Source of the DNA: CAVVJA01 sp963779485
GTDB lineage: Bacteria; Actinomycetota; Actinomycetes; Mycobacteriales; Jatrophihabitantaceae
Direction: 5' to 3'
Assembly: GCA_963779485.1 (NCBI GenBank)
Contig: CAVZYJ010000018.1
Location: forward strand, 124,001-188,000
DNA: 64,000 bases
A program made the translations under genes and the position numbers. Each line of letters begins with the position of its first letter. The stretch's first letter is position 1. The notes below the pieces were generated by a model. The model did not search any database. It saw nothing but the letters and a program-made list of their open reading frames with translations, and had not been told where the DNA came from. This document shows, piece by piece, positions 25,667-35,408 of this stretch.

Positions 25667-27241
25667 TTAGGGGAACGGGACCTTGTCGGGTTGGCAGATG
25701 GTGCCTCGCGGTGGGGTGACGCGATCGACGAGGTAGCGCGTTCTCGCCTGGTCGATGCAGTTGCTGGGGACCTGGTAGCTGGGGTGGCCGTAGCCGTTGA
25801 GGGTGAGCAGCACGGCGTGGCCGAGCCGCTGTTCGGCGACCTGCGCGTTGCGGTAGGGGGTGCCGGGGTCGTACCGGGCGCCGATGAGCAGGATCGGGGT
25901 TTTGGTCTTGGCGTTCCAGGGCCCGGCGTACCGGTCGGTGGCGTGGGCCGGCCAGTTCGAGGCGCATGGTGCCCACAGCGACCAGCCCAGCACCGGCCCC
26001 CACAACTTGCCCACGTCGGTGAAGCGACGGATGGCCAGGGGCCACGCCGACGACGGCAGCCGGGCGGGAGCGTCACCGCATGAGATCGCCGCCGACGTCG
26101 TCGACGCATTCATCCCTTGCGGTGACAGCGAGAGCCGCGCCTCGGTCTTCAGCGCCGACCCGTCACCGTTGGCGGCGGCGTTGAGGTTTGCCGCGAACTC
26201 GGGCCAGGTGAGCGGCAGCCGTAGCGGGGTGAACGTCGATTGCAGCAGGTCCCCGTAGCTGAGTGTGCCGGGCGGTTTCGCGTGGGGCGCCGGGATCGGC
26301 GCGCGGCGCGCCCGGGCGAACAGCCCGGCCACCCGTTGCGCGACGGTCTGGCCGTGACCGGCGAGCGCACAGCGGCCGGGGCCGGCGCTTTGGCACAGCG
26401 CGAGGAACTGCTCGAAGACCTCGTCAGCCGACGAGACGGAGTTCCCAAGATTCGCCTCGGCACTGGTGGTGTAGTCCACCGCATCGACGATGCCGTCGAG
26501 CATCATTGCCCGCACCCGGCCCGGGAAGACGTTGGCGTAGATCTGGCCGATCATCGACCCGTAGGACAGGCCGACGTAGGTGATCTTCCGGTCGCCGACG
26601 AGCGCACGCAGCGCATCGAGGTCGCGGGCGGTGTCCGTGGTGGTGATGTGCGACAGGAGCGCTCCGCTCACCTCACCGCAGCGGCGGGCCAGCTCGACCG
26701 TCTTGCGCTGGTAGGACGCCGACTCGGCCGGCGTGATAGGAACAAACACCCCGGCCCAGAACCGGTCCTCGGCGGCCTGGCTGGTGAAGCACTCCACCGG
26801 TGAGCTGCGATTCGTGCCCCGCGGGTCCCAGCCCACCACGTCGAAGCGTCCCCCGCCCCACTCGTCGAAGTCCTGACCCGAGTTAGCCACCAACTCGTAT
26901 CCGCTCTGGCCCGGTCCGCCCGGATTGACGAACATCGACCCGATCCGCTGCTGGGGTCGGCTGGCCAGGTGGCGGATGACGGCCAGCTCGATCTGCTTGC
27001 CATTCGGTTTGGCCCAGTCCAACGGCACCGGAACCATGGCGCACTGGAACCGCTCACCCTGCGCAGCCGGCGGCTCCGTGCACCTGGTCCATGCGATCCC
27101 GGGCTTCGCCCGCCCGGGTCGAGCGGTCGTCGCCGCCGCGGCCGGCGTGCTCAGCGACACCGCGATGAGGCCCACCACGGCAATAGCCGAAGCCGCGCGG
27201 ATCCGAAGAAGATGACTGCCGCTCGCGATGCCCCTGGCCAT
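25667..27241 (-). CDS. secreted S33-family peptidase-like hydrolase (second copy)
   Basis: The 524-residue protein has a signal peptide (RIRAASAIAVVGLIAVSLST with cleavage near PAAAATT) and the S33 catalytic layout: NPGGPGQSGYEL, nucleophile in GLSYGSMIGQIY, acid in ARYDPGTPYRNAQ and His in LNGYGHPSYQ. The TAP-like C-terminal domain is present. The family releases peptides outside the cell. The ATG at 27239-27241 has GAGGGGG upstream; eight extra in-frame residues are possible. It is clearly diverged from the copy at 8.9 kb, so this is not a recent duplication. Confidence 0.9.
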   Translation of the reverse strand: MARGIASGSHLLRIRAASAIAVVGLIAVSLSTPAAAATTARPGRAKPGIAWTRCTEPPAAQGERFQCAMVPVPLDWAKPNGKQIELAVIRHLASRPQQRIGSMFVNPGGPGQSGYELVANSGQDFDEWGGGRFDVVGWDPRGTNRSSPVECFTSQAAEDRFWAGVFVPITPAESASYQRKTVELARRCGEVSGALLSHITTTDTARDLDALRALVGDRKITYVGLSYGSMIGQIYANVFPGRVRAMMLDGIVDAVDYTTSAEANLGNSVSSADEVFEQFLALCQSAGPGRCALAGHGQTVAQRVAGLFARARRAPIPAPHAKPPGTLSYGDLLQSTFTPLRLPLTWPEFAANLNAAANGDGSALKTEARLSLSPQGMNASTTSAAISCGDAPARLPSSAWPLAIRRFTDVGKLWGPVLGWSLWAPCASNWPAHATDRYAGPWNAKTKTPILLIGARYDPGTPYRNAQVAEQRLGHAVLLTLNGYGHPSYQVPSNCIDQARTRYLVDRVTPPRGTICQPDKVPFP

Positions 27242-27974
27242 CACGCCCCCTCGCCCGAAGATCAACTAACCATAGCCTCGCTGCCCACGCCGAACAAGGA
27301 GGGAATCCGCTTAGGCCACCCCGGCGCTTTCCCAAATTGTCCCGGTGTGTGACCGGCGGTTGGCTTACGCGTATTCGTACGGGCATTGGCGTAGGCATTT
27401 CAAAATACAGGAATCATTCGTAAATGTTTGATTCTCGATTGGCGGTAGCACCTGCCGTGCCGGAAATCTTACATATGTTCTGGATACCTGCTTGAGTCGC
27501 GTGGCATCGCGCTCCGCCGCGACCGGCCGCCGAGACCCCTGGCGCGAGCCACTCCACGGCGCCGCCGCCACGGCCCCACAATGCCGTCCCAGCCGACCAG
27601 CTCGCCACCGCGCGGCGCGCGCGCCGCTGCCGAGACTGCCGCTGGCGGCGTCCATGGCCTGGTTGAGCGCCTGGCTCGCCGCGGTTGAGGCCGGGTCGGC
27701 GTAGTTCAGCGAGTAGTAGTTGACGATGACGAGCTGGCCGTCGTAGCGGGATGCGGATGCATCCGAGCGTTGCGGGGCCAGCAGCTGCTCGCCGGCGCGG
27801 TCGAGCGGGTGGTGGTCAAGGCCTAGATCGTCTGATCGCAGCGGTCTTCCCGCTGCCGACCGGTTGCCGGTGCGCAGGCGGTCATCAGCGGGGAATGCTG
27901 CGAATGCGCGCGGTCTCTTGTTTCCATGAACCGTCCGGTGTATGTCTCATGGGCCGGTAGACGGGGAGGCGATC
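27242..27974. other. gap with low-GC patch and an SGNH hydrolase remnant
   Basis: Bases about 27365-27485 are clearly lower in GC than the surroundings and may contain the promoter of the minus-strand peptidase. On the right lies the SGNH fragment (27630-27785). No complete gene is present. Confidence 0.4.
27630..27785 (-). pseudogene. SGNH/GDSL hydrolase fragment
   Basis: The frame reads QLLAPQRSDASASRYDGQLV and IVNYYSLNYADPASTAASQA, then LNQAMDAASG. The segment YDGQLVIVNYYSLNYADP is typical of the mid part of actinobacterial secreted SGNH/GDSL hydrolases. Neither the catalytic GDS motif nor the C-terminal DxxH block is present, and there is no start codon. It is a degraded piece. Confidence 0.6.
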
Positions 27975-30900
27975 GTGGCCACGATCGAGGATGTCAGTCC
28001 AACACGCGCGAACACGTCCTTGCACGGTGGCCAGTTCACCACGGGACGGATGCTGTCGGTCGACAGCTCCGACGACGGACAGCTCGTCTTCGCCGGGTCG
28101 TTCTCGAGCAACCTGTGGGTCTCGGAAGACGGCGGCGAGGCATGGTCGCAAGTGCAATGGCCGCAGCCGGATGCCGGCCAGTTCGGCGTACCCGGCGCGA
28201 TCGGCGGCTACTGTGTGACGTCGATCGCCGTGGGACCGGACTCCGCGCGCTGGTCGGTCGATGAGACCCCGCGCCTCCTGGCCGATGTGACGGGGGACAA
28301 GGGCCCCGACATCGTCGGCTTCGGCGAGACCGGGGTATGGACCGCGCTGAGCAACGGCGACGGCACGTTCGCGCCGCCACGGGTCGTGCTCGCCGACTTC
28401 GGTGCAGGGGCCGGCGGCTGGCAAGTGGACAAACATCCGCGCTTCCTGGCCGACGTGACCGGCGACGGCAAGGCCGACATCGTCGGGTTCGGCGACGCCG
28501 GCGTGTACGTGGCGCGCAGCAACGGCGACGGCACGTTTGCGCAGGCCCAGCTGGCCGTCGCGGACTTCGGGTTCGATCAGGGCTGGCGGGTGGATCAGCA
28601 TCCCCGGTTCGTCGTGGATCTCACCGGCGACGGCAGAGCCGACATCATCGGGTTCGGCAACGCCGGCGTCTATGTCGCGCTGAACAAGGGCGACGGCACG
28701 TTCACCTTCACGCCGGTGCCGGTGATCAACGACTTCGGCGCCGACGCCGGCGGCTGGCGGGTCGACCGGCACCCGCGGCTGCTCGCGGATCTCACCGGCG
28801 ACAAGCGCGCGGACATCGTCGGCTTCGGCAACGCCGGCGTCTACGTCGCGCGGAGCATGGGGAACGGCACCTTCGACTACAACCCGGCGCCGGTGATCAA
28901 CGATTTCGGGTTCGACCAGGGTTGGCGGGTCGACCGCCACCCGCGGCTGCTCGCGGACCTCACCGGCGACAAGCGCGCGGACATCGTCGGCTTCGGCAAC
29001 GCCGGCGTGTACGTCGCGCTTAGCACGGGCAACGGCGCATTCTCGTTCACGCCGACACCGGCGATCAACGATCTCGGGTACGACCAGGGCTGGCGGGTGG
29101 ATAAGCATCCCCGTCTGCTCGGCGACGTCTCCGGTGAAGGACGGGCCGACATCGTCGGGTTCGGCGAGGCCGGAGCCTATGTGGCCCGCAGCAACGGCAA
29201 CGGCACGTTCGCCTTCCAGCCGGTACCGGAGGTTACCGACTTCGGGTTCGACCACGGCTGGCGGGTCGATCGCCACCCACGCGTCCTCGCTGACATCACG
29301 CAGGACGGGCGGCGCGACATCGTCGGTTTCGGTGACGCCGGCGTGTACGTCAGCTTGAGCGGCCGTCTAGCGCTGGGTGCGCCGAGGTTCGTGCTCGCGA
29401 ACTTCGGCTTCGAGGCGACCGTGCTCGCGATCGCGCAATGCGACCGCGAATCGCAGGACGCCGGCGTGTGGCGTTCGAGCAACCGGGGCGCGACGTGGTC
29501 CCTCGTGCACTCGTTCCGGCGCAGTGCGGCCGCGGCGGTGTTGTCGGGCGCGGGCCAGCTCGTGTGGGCACCGGGCACCGCGAATCTCGTGTACGCCGCG
29601 GGCGGCAGCTCCCTGGCCGTCAGCAGGGACGGCGGCGCGACGTTCGCCGACGTGATGTCGATGCCGACCGGGGGTTTTCAGCCGGTCAACCATGTGGCGG
29701 TGGCCGCCACGCCGGCCGGAGCGCTTACCCCGCCGGTGGTATATGCACTGTTCGGCCCGCAGATCTTCGTCTCGTTCGACGCGGGCGTGACCTGGATCAA
29801 GGACGGCGGCACGATCCCGAGCCACATCGGCGGCGGCGTCGGCACGTTCAATTCCCAGAACGATCGCGTGATGGTCGTATCGCCGCGCTCGCCGCTCGAA
29901 GTATTCGTCACAGGTAACGCCAACCTGGTGCCGCCGGAGCTGTGGCGCGGCGACTATCTGCAGTTCCTCGGCACGCACACGTCACAGTGGGAACCGATGC
30001 CGCTGCCCAACATGGGGCAGCAGTTCAGTGGGAACGTCTACGTCGCAGCGACGCTGCCCGGACACGGCGACGTGCTGTTCTACGGGCCGCAGCGGTCGCA
30101 GACGTTCGCGGCACCGCTCGATCCGAGCTCCGCCGCGGACTGGCACGCGCTGGACAGCTCGCACACGCACGTCGACCTGCATGGCATCTTCCTCTCCCCC
30201 GACTTCGAGGCAACCTTCCAGGACGGTGCGTACCAGTCCAGCGGCGGCACCGTCTGGCTCGCAAGCGACGGCGGGATCTTCCGCAGCACCGACGGCGGCA
30301 ACAACTTCCACGCCGCCGGGAGCATCAGCACGCTTTCGGTGGTGAACATCGCCGGAGTGGCGCTCGAGGGTCAGGGCCCGGTCATCGCGATGGGCACCGG
30401 CGACAACGACGGCTTCGTCACCTCGGACGGCGCGAGCTCCTGGCGCCCGCAGGACTACGGCGGCGGCGACGACGACTGCGCCTGGTCCGATCCGCTGCGG
30501 CCGCACTCGATGCTGGTCTTCACGCCGCGCTGGAACGAGCACGGAGACTTCGTCGGCGGTGGCCTGGGGCAGACCATGGCGCTGTACGAGGTCGGCATCG
30601 GGAGCCTGCCCGATCCGAGCTCATCCGGCGACCGGTACATGGTGATCGGTCCACCGCTGCGTCCCGGAAGCACGCTGTGGAACGCGACCAGCGGATTTTC
30701 CATCCGCGGTTACCGCCCGATCGTGCGCAACCTGCCCGGCGACGATCCGGCCCAGGCAGGCGACTACGTCGTCATCCGCTTCTTCGGCAACTTCAGCTCG
30801 CCCGACCTCATCATGCCGAACAACCTGGCAATCCTGCTGCGCGCCCGCAACATCCGCGCGATCGCCCGGCGCACCGACTGGGACACGCCGGGCGGCTGGC

Positions 30901-32927
30901 GGGTCGAGAAGCATCCACGCCTGCTCGCCGACCTGACCGGCGACGGCCGCGCGGACATCGTCGGGTTCGGCGATGCCGGCGTGTGGACCGCGCTGAGCAC
31001 GTCCGGCGGCTCGTTCGCGGATCCGCACTTCGTGCTGGCCGACCTCGGTTTCGACCAGGGCTGGCGCGTCGAGAAGCACCTGCGGGTGTTGGGCGACATC
31101 ACCGGGGACGGCCACGCGGACATCGTGGCTTTCGGTGATGCGGGCACGTACGTCGCGCTGAGCAACGGCAGCGGCGCGTTCTCCTTCACCCCGGTGCCTG
31201 CGGTTGCCGACTTCGGCTTCGACGAGGGCTGGCGGATCGACCAGCATCCGCGATTCGTCGCCGACATCACCGGCGACGGCCGTGCCGACATCGTCGGGTT
31301 CGGCAACAACGGTGTGTACGTCGCAGTGAGCGCGGGCAACGGGACGTTCTCGTTCACGCCGGTACCGGTTCTCGAGGACTTCGCCGAGGAAGCCGGCGGC
31401 TGGCACGTGAACAAGCACCCGAGGTTCCTCGCCGACATCACCGGCGACGGCCGCGCCGACATCGTCGGCTTCGGTGACGCCGGCGTGTACGTCGCGCTCA
31501 GCAACGGTGACGGGACGTTCCAGCCGCCGCGTTTCGTGCTCGCCGACCTCGGCTTCGACCAGGGGTGGCGGGTGGAGAAGCATGTGCGGCTGCTCGCCGA
31601 CATCACCGGGGACGGCCGCGCGGACATCGTCGCGTTCGGTGCCGCCGGCGTGTACGTCGCGCTGAGCCAGGGCGACGGCACGTTCGCGTTCACGCCGGTG
31701 CCGGTGATCGGTGACTTCGGATTCGAGGCGGGCGGCTGGCAGGTGGACAAGCACCCGCGGTTCGTCGCCGACCTCACCGGCGACGGCCGTGCGGACATCG
31801 TCGGGTTCGGCACCGCCGGCGTGTACGCCGCATTCAGCAACGGCGACGGCACGTTCAACTACACCCCGGTGCCGGTCATCGGCGACTTCGGCGTCGACCA
31901 GGACTGGCAGGTTGACCGCCATCCCCGGTTCGTCGCCGACCTCACCGGCGACCACTGCGCAGGGATCATCGGGTTCGGCGACGCCGGCGTGCTCGTCGGC
32001 GTCAACAATGGCAACGGCACGTTCGTGCAACGCGCGCTGTTCGTGATCCCGAACTTCGGCTTCTCCGACTCCGGGCCGGTCGAGCAGGTCGGGCCGTTCC
32101 TGCCCGACCCCAATGCCTCCGTCGTGCAGGCATCGGGCGGGCATACCGGAACCGTCTTCTACGTCGGCGCCGACAACTTTCGCCGGCTCTGGAAGTGGAC
32201 CGACGGGATGCCGGCGTGGCAGCAGCTCGTGCCCGGCGGCGGAGCCAGCACTGCTCGGCGTTTCTTCGTCAACCCATACCTGGCGAGCACGCTCTATCTG
32301 CTGGACACCGACCACGTCCGGCGCTCGGACGACGGCGGGCTCACCTGGGTGCTCGACGCGAACCTGGAACAGCAGCTCACCGACGGTGGGCGTATTCCTG
32401 CCACGCGTGACGAGGACGGCGACGGTCAGGGCGATCACTACGACGTCATCCTCAGCGACATGCAGTTCGACCCGTTCGATCCGGCACGGCGGTTTGCGGT
32501 CGGGCTCGGCGGCGCGTTCATGACCACTGACGGCGTGAACTGGCAGCGACTCCTCGACACCGGTGCAATACGCGGCCGGCCGGCGAACTGCTACTTCGAC
32601 TGGATCTCGCAGCCGTCCGACCCGGCGGTGTACGTATCGTTCGCGGGACGCGGCATCGTCAAGATCAGTGGTCTCACGCCGCAGTCGGTCCGCGAGTCGG
32701 TCGTCACACGCGCGGTCGCCGCGCCCGAACCCCGGGCCGCGCGAGCGGCGCCGCCGCGACAGCCCGTGGTGCGCACCGGCGACGGACAGGTCGGCACCAC
32801 GCAAGCATTACCCGACGAGCGCGTCTTGATCACGCTCGAGGACGGGCGCTCGTTCGTCGTCGACACCGACCAGCTCGGCCCGCAGACCGACGGCACGTAT
32901 CTCGTCGACGCGCCGCCCGGGAGGTAG
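27975..32927 (+). CDS. giant VCBS/FG-GAP – BNR – VCBS repeat protein
   Basis: The product is about 1650 residues. Two blocks of seven repeats (55-57 residues each) carry the core R-x-L-A-D-x-T-G-D-x-R-A-D-I-V-G-F-G, with the Asp-rich D-x-T-G-D-x-x-A-D loop that binds calcium in FG-GAP/VCBS propellers. The first block is about 28243-29420 and the second about 30890-32085. Between them lies a sialidase/BNR-like region with Asp-box-like motifs (SSNRGATWSLV, SVSRDGGATFADV, ASDGGIFRSTDGGNNF). After block two come further BNR-like strands (RRSDDGGLTWVLD) and a tail VLITLEDGRSFVVDTDQL. No signal peptide or membrane segment is seen. The GTG at 27975 has GGGGAGG six bases upstream; an ATG at 27942 lacks one. 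Adhesion, glycan binding or glycosidase-like roles are possible; none is shown. Confidence 0.85.
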   Translation: MATIEDVSPTRANTSLHGGQFTTGRMLSVDSSDDGQLVFAGSFSSNLWVSEDGGEAWSQVQWPQPDAGQFGVPGAIGGYCVTSIAVGPDSARWSVDETPRLLADVTGDKGPDIVGFGETGVWTALSNGDGTFAPPRVVLADFGAGAGGWQVDKHPRFLADVTGDGKADIVGFGDAGVYVARSNGDGTFAQAQLAVADFGFDQGWRVDQHPRFVVDLTGDGRADIIGFGNAGVYVALNKGDGTFTFTPVPVINDFGADAGGWRVDRHPRLLADLTGDKRADIVGFGNAGVYVARSMGNGTFDYNPAPVINDFGFDQGWRVDRHPRLLADLTGDKRADIVGFGNAGVYVALSTGNGAFSFTPTPAINDLGYDQGWRVDKHPRLLGDVSGEGRADIVGFGEAGAYVARSNGNGTFAFQPVPEVTDFGFDHGWRVDRHPRVLADITQDGRRDIVGFGDAGVYVSLSGRLALGAPRFVLANFGFEATVLAIAQCDRESQDAGVWRSSNRGATWSLVHSFRRSAAAAVLSGAGQLVWAPGTANLVYAAGGSSLAVSRDGGATFADVMSMPTGGFQPVNHVAVAATPAGALTPPVVYALFGPQIFVSFDAGVTWIKDGGTIPSHIGGGVGTFNSQNDRVMVVSPRSPLEVFVTGNANLVPPELWRGDYLQFLGTHTSQWEPMPLPNMGQQFSGNVYVAATLPGHGDVLFYGPQRSQTFAAPLDPSSAADWHALDSSHTHVDLHGIFLSPDFEATFQDGAYQSSGGTVWLASDGGIFRSTDGGNNFHAAGSISTLSVVNIAGVALEGQGPVIAMGTGDNDGFVTSDGASSWRPQDYGGGDDDCAWSDPLRPHSMLVFTPRWNEHGDFVGGGLGQTMALYEVGIGSLPDPSSSGDRYMVIGPPLRPGSTLWNATSGFSIRGYRPIVRNLPGDDPAQAGDYVVIRFFGNFSSPDLIMPNNLAILLRARNIRAIARRTDWDTPGGWRVEKHPRLLADLTGDGRADIVGFGDAGVWTALSTSGGSFADPHFVLADLGFDQGWRVEKHLRVLGDITGDGHADIVAFGDAGTYVALSNGSGAFSFTPVPAVADFGFDEGWRIDQHPRFVADITGDGRADIVGFGNNGVYVAVSAGNGTFSFTPVPVLEDFAEEAGGWHVNKHPRFLADITGDGRADIVGFGDAGVYVALSNGDGTFQPPRFVLADLGFDQGWRVEKHVRLLADITGDGRADIVAFGAAGVYVALSQGDGTFAFTPVPVIGDFGFEAGGWQVDKHPRFVADLTGDGRADIVGFGTAGVYAAFSNGDGTFNYTPVPVIGDFGVDQDWQVDRHPRFVADLTGDHCAGIIGFGDAGVLVGVNNGNGTFVQRALFVIPNFGFSDSGPVEQVGPFLPDPNASVVQASGGHTGTVFYVGADNFRRLWKWTDGMPAWQQLVPGGGASTARRFFVNPYLASTLYLLDTDHVRRSDDGGLTWVLDANLEQQLTDGGRIPATRDEDGDGQGDHYDVILSDMQFDPFDPARRFAVGLGGAFMTTDGVNWQRLLDTGAIRGRPANCYFDWISQPSDPAVYVSFAGRGIVKISGLTPQSVRESVVTRAVAAPEPRAARAAPPRQPVVRTGDGQVGTTQALPDERVLITLEDGRSFVVDTDQLGPQTDGTYLVDAPPGR
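28243..29420 (+). repeat. seven VCBS/FG-GAP coding repeats, block 1
   Basis: Seven consecutive units of about 165-171 bp encode W-x-V-D-x-H-P-R-x-L-A-D-x-T-G-D blocks. Units four and five are nearly identical in the stretch DRHPRLLADLTGDKRADIVG, a sign of recent duplication or gene conversion. Seven units are what a complete seven-bladed beta-propeller needs. Confidence 0.85.
30890..32085 (+). repeat. seven VCBS/FG-GAP coding repeats, block 2
   Basis: Seven further units of the same family, beginning GGWRVEKHPRLLADLTGDGR and ending with a diverged unit (LTGDHCAGIIGFGDAGVLVG) that has lost some of the calcium-loop Asp residues. The match in number to block 1 suggests two complete propellers. 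Confidence 0.85.
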
Positions 32928-33468
32928 TGGCGCCGCCCACCGGCCGGACATCTGCGAGAGTTGCGCTTCGGCCGAGTCGGCGTGGTACTCCACCGTGTAA
33001 CGGAGGCGGCTCAAGGTGTCGAGCGCGGCTGCCTCATGACTGGCGTCGACGGCGGGGTCCAGATCGCGGTGCGCCCGCGTTTGGCGGCCGACCAGCGCGG
33101 TCGACTCCCCAGCCGCCGCCGACCCAGTAGCGACAGCCCGCTTGACGCAGGGTTCCTAAGGACGGCCATCACTTCACTCAATTGCATGTCCGCGTCGTTC
33201 GAGTCCTGATCGATCACCAGGTCGTCGTGACGCAGTGAACGAAGGTCGGTCACAAACGCGGATCCCATCCGCGACGGTGTCCAGTCACCGGGCCACCTGC
33301 GGGACGACCTTGATCAGGGAGCACTTCGGCGGCTCCAGCTTCCAGTCGGCGGCTCCAGACGTTCCTCACTGGGACGACCCCTGGGACCTTGCATTCCGCC
33401 AGCAGACACCGGTTAACAACGACGGCTGTTCACATGAAGATGTCCAGGTGAACAACGGGGAGTCAGGA
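32928..33468. other. gap without supported gene
   Basis: No recognisable gene or clear terminator. The acetyltransferase frame is open upstream of 33469, but the sequence there has no family resemblance. Confidence 0.35.
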
Positions 33469-33975
33469 GTGACCGGTGGCCCCGACGAGGTGGTCGTGAC
33501 GGTGAGGTTGGCCGTGACCGCCGACGTGGAGCGAATGCATCAGCTCGCCCAGGCCGCGTACGGGTGTTACGTGCCCAGGATTGGCCGGCCGCCGGCGCCG
33601 ATGACCGCCGATTACGCCGGCATCGCGAGCAACGGGCACGCCTGGGTGGCCGAGCACCGCGGACGCATCGTCGGGTTTCTGGTGCTCGAGCCGCAGCTGG
33701 ATCACCTGCTGCTGCACAACGTTGCCGTCCACACCGACCAGCAGGGCGTCGGGATCGGGGGCCGGCTGCTGGCCTTCGCCGAGGATCAGGCTCGGCTCCT
33801 CGGGCTGCCCGAGGTGCGCCTGTTCACGAACGCGGCCACGACCGAGAACCTTGAGTACTACCCGCACCGGGGCTACCGACAGACGCACCGCGCCGAGCAG
33901 GACGGCTACCAGCGAGTCTCTTCAGCAAACACCTACCCGACGTCTGATGCGGGCACAGTCAGGGCTGTCCGTTGA
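33469..33975 (+). CDS. GNAT-family N-acetyltransferase
   Basis: The roughly 168-residue protein has VTVRLAVTADVERMHQLAQA at the start, GHAWVAEHRGRIVGFLVLEP, then motif A LLLHNVAVHTDQQGVGIGGR with the Q/R-x-x-G-x-G acetyl-CoA loop, and EVRLFTNAATTENLEYYPHR-GY as motif B. This closely fits stand-alone RimI-like acetyltransferases; the acceptor is unknown. The GTG at 33469 is chosen because GGGGAG lies seven bases upstream; the 78-residue in-frame extension is unlike the family. Confidence 0.85.
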   Translation: MTGGPDEVVVTVRLAVTADVERMHQLAQAAYGCYVPRIGRPPAPMTADYAGIASNGHAWVAEHRGRIVGFLVLEPQLDHLLLHNVAVHTDQQGVGIGGRLLAFAEDQARLLGLPEVRLFTNAATTENLEYYPHRGYRQTHRAEQDGYQRVSSANTYPTSDAGTVRAVR

Positions 33976-34678
33976 TCGATCTCGCGGCGGGACGGCGCGT
34001 TGTCGGGCGTAGGGGTGACGGTGAGCCGATGAGCCCGGGAGCGCCTGCCAGATACAGCGATACTTTCACCATGAGCATCCGCTCCCGCCGCGTTGGCCCG
34101 CCGATCTGGCTCTGTCCGTCCCGATGGTCGGGGTATCGGGCACGCTGAGCGTGGTGAGCGTGCCGAGCAGCGCGGCTAGCTACGCCAGTGGCAGGAGCAG
34201 GCCCCGAGGCACTGCGCGCGGCCGGCCTAATCGCGGCGCTGCAAGCCACCGCGGGATCGGTGCACGATGACGGCGACTTGCCCGTCCAGACATGGCGCCC
34301 CGACCGCGAACGTCCGCTGGCACAGAACGTCGAACAGGTCGTGCGCAACATCCGCGATGTCGCCGACCGAGTCGAACGGCTGCTGCCCGTGTCGGACCCG
34401 GCGTACAGCTTCGACACATCGGCTGGACGTCCACCTTCCTACGATCACTCCGACAACCCGTATGCGGGCCATCCCGAACCACCCCCTGGTTCACGGCCGG
34501 ACGCGCCGGCCGAAGAACGTATGGTGTCTGCAACCGATCGTCATCTGAACGGCCGATTCCGGTGCTGCCCTTGTTGGTAAACACGGCAAGGGCACCGATG
34601 GCTGTTCCCAGCCCGTCGATGAGAACGAGCAGCAGGCATGGCCGGTACGGACCTACCACGGGATGGCAGGGTGACTGG
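33976..34678. other. gap without supported gene
   Basis: A plus-strand frame at 34188-34580 (including QNVEQVVRNIRDVADRVERL) is open and protein-like but matches no family and has no ribosome site; I leave it uncalled. Confidence 0.3.
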
Positions 34679-34999
34679 ATGAGTCCTGAGCGACACCTGG
34701 CCAACGTGATCGGCGCTTTCGCGCTGGACGTCGTAACCCGCGTCGAGATCGCCATCAGCGAGGACACCGGTCTGTCCGCCGTCGAGGCCACGGCCGTGTC
34801 CGCGCTAGGCAACCTGGGCGATCCCGGGCTGAGCGTCGAGCAGCTGCGTGGTGTGGTGGGCTTGTCCCAGTCGGCGACCGTGCGGCTCGTCGATCGGCTG
34901 GTCGGGCGCGGTCTCGTCAGGCGGAGCGGATCCTCGGGTGATCGGCGGGTGACCTCGGTGCAGCTGTCTGCGGCCGGACGCGGGATCCTGGCGCGCTGA
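34679..34999 (+). pseudogene. MarR-family regulator, C-terminally truncated
   Basis: The 106-residue frame starts MSPERHLANVIGAFALDVVT and carries the winged helix: LSVEQLRGVVGLSQSATVRL as helix-turn-helix, then LVRRSGSSGDRRVTSVQL as the wing. It stops at AAGRGILAR where the family continues with a 40-50 residue dimerisation helix. Directly after the stop a different protein fragment begins in the next frame. Without the dimerisation part it should not bind DNA normally. Confidence 0.65.
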
Positions 35000-35002
35000 T
35001 CC

Positions 35003-35250
35003 TCCGCCTTACGCGGACGGACACCGGCAAGTCGGTCACGGCCAACCTGTCGGGTGACGGTATCGAGACGTTCGGGACGGACGGGACGGACGTGCTCTAC
35101 GGGTTCGGACCGTTCGGCAGCGGCCAGCATCCCGGAGACACGCCGGGGCCGTTCTACGCCGTCCTGCACGGGATTAGCGCGCTGCAGATCGACGCCACCG
35201 GCCACAAGACGATCCTGTTCAGCACCCGCGTCGAGACCTGTGCACCGAGC
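35003..35250 (+). pseudogene. fragment of a secreted hypothetical protein
   Basis: The frame reads LRLTRTDTGKSVTANLSGDG, then VLYGFGPFGSGQHPGDTPGP and ALQIDATGHKTILFSTRVE. This pattern (transport-free beta-rich, GFGPFG-G-HPGD-PGP) is found in the C-terminal half of small secreted actinobacterial proteins of unknown function. There is no start codon or signal peptide, and the family sequence ends near 35250. It abuts the truncated MarR gene. Confidence 0.5.
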
Positions 35251-35408
35251 TGGCGTGATCTCGATCTGATCGGTCGGCGCTGTTGCGTTAGCGCGTCGCG
35301 AGACAGTCTCGCCGACGCTGACCGGGCACGCTCAACGCAACAGATCCCGTCCTGAACCGAAAATCAGGACTAACTCGGCCTGCCCACTTGACAAGACACC
35401 CTCACATA

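Noticed and set aside
27885..29276. Long minus-strand frame (463 codons) over the first VCBS block
   Set aside because: Same antisense shadow of the repeat array.
28243..32085. VCBS repeats as possible CRISPR-like or structural DNA repeats
   Set aside because: The periodicity of about 168 bp is in frame and encodes a known protein repeat.
30621..32804. Very long open frame (727 codons) antisense to the second VCBS block
   Set aside because: It mirrors the repeats on the other strand, is dominated by Asp/Val/Glu/Ala/Arg repeats produced by the antisense of GAC-rich codons, and has no start signal.
34188..34580. Plus-strand hypothetical protein of 130 residues
   Set aside because: Open and protein-like in part, but without start signal or homologous pattern I can name.
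34180..35205. Minus-strand frame of 341 codons opposite the MarR remnant
   Set aside because: The plus strand carries the recognisable winged helix; the minus frame is Arg/Pro/Ser-rich without a domain.
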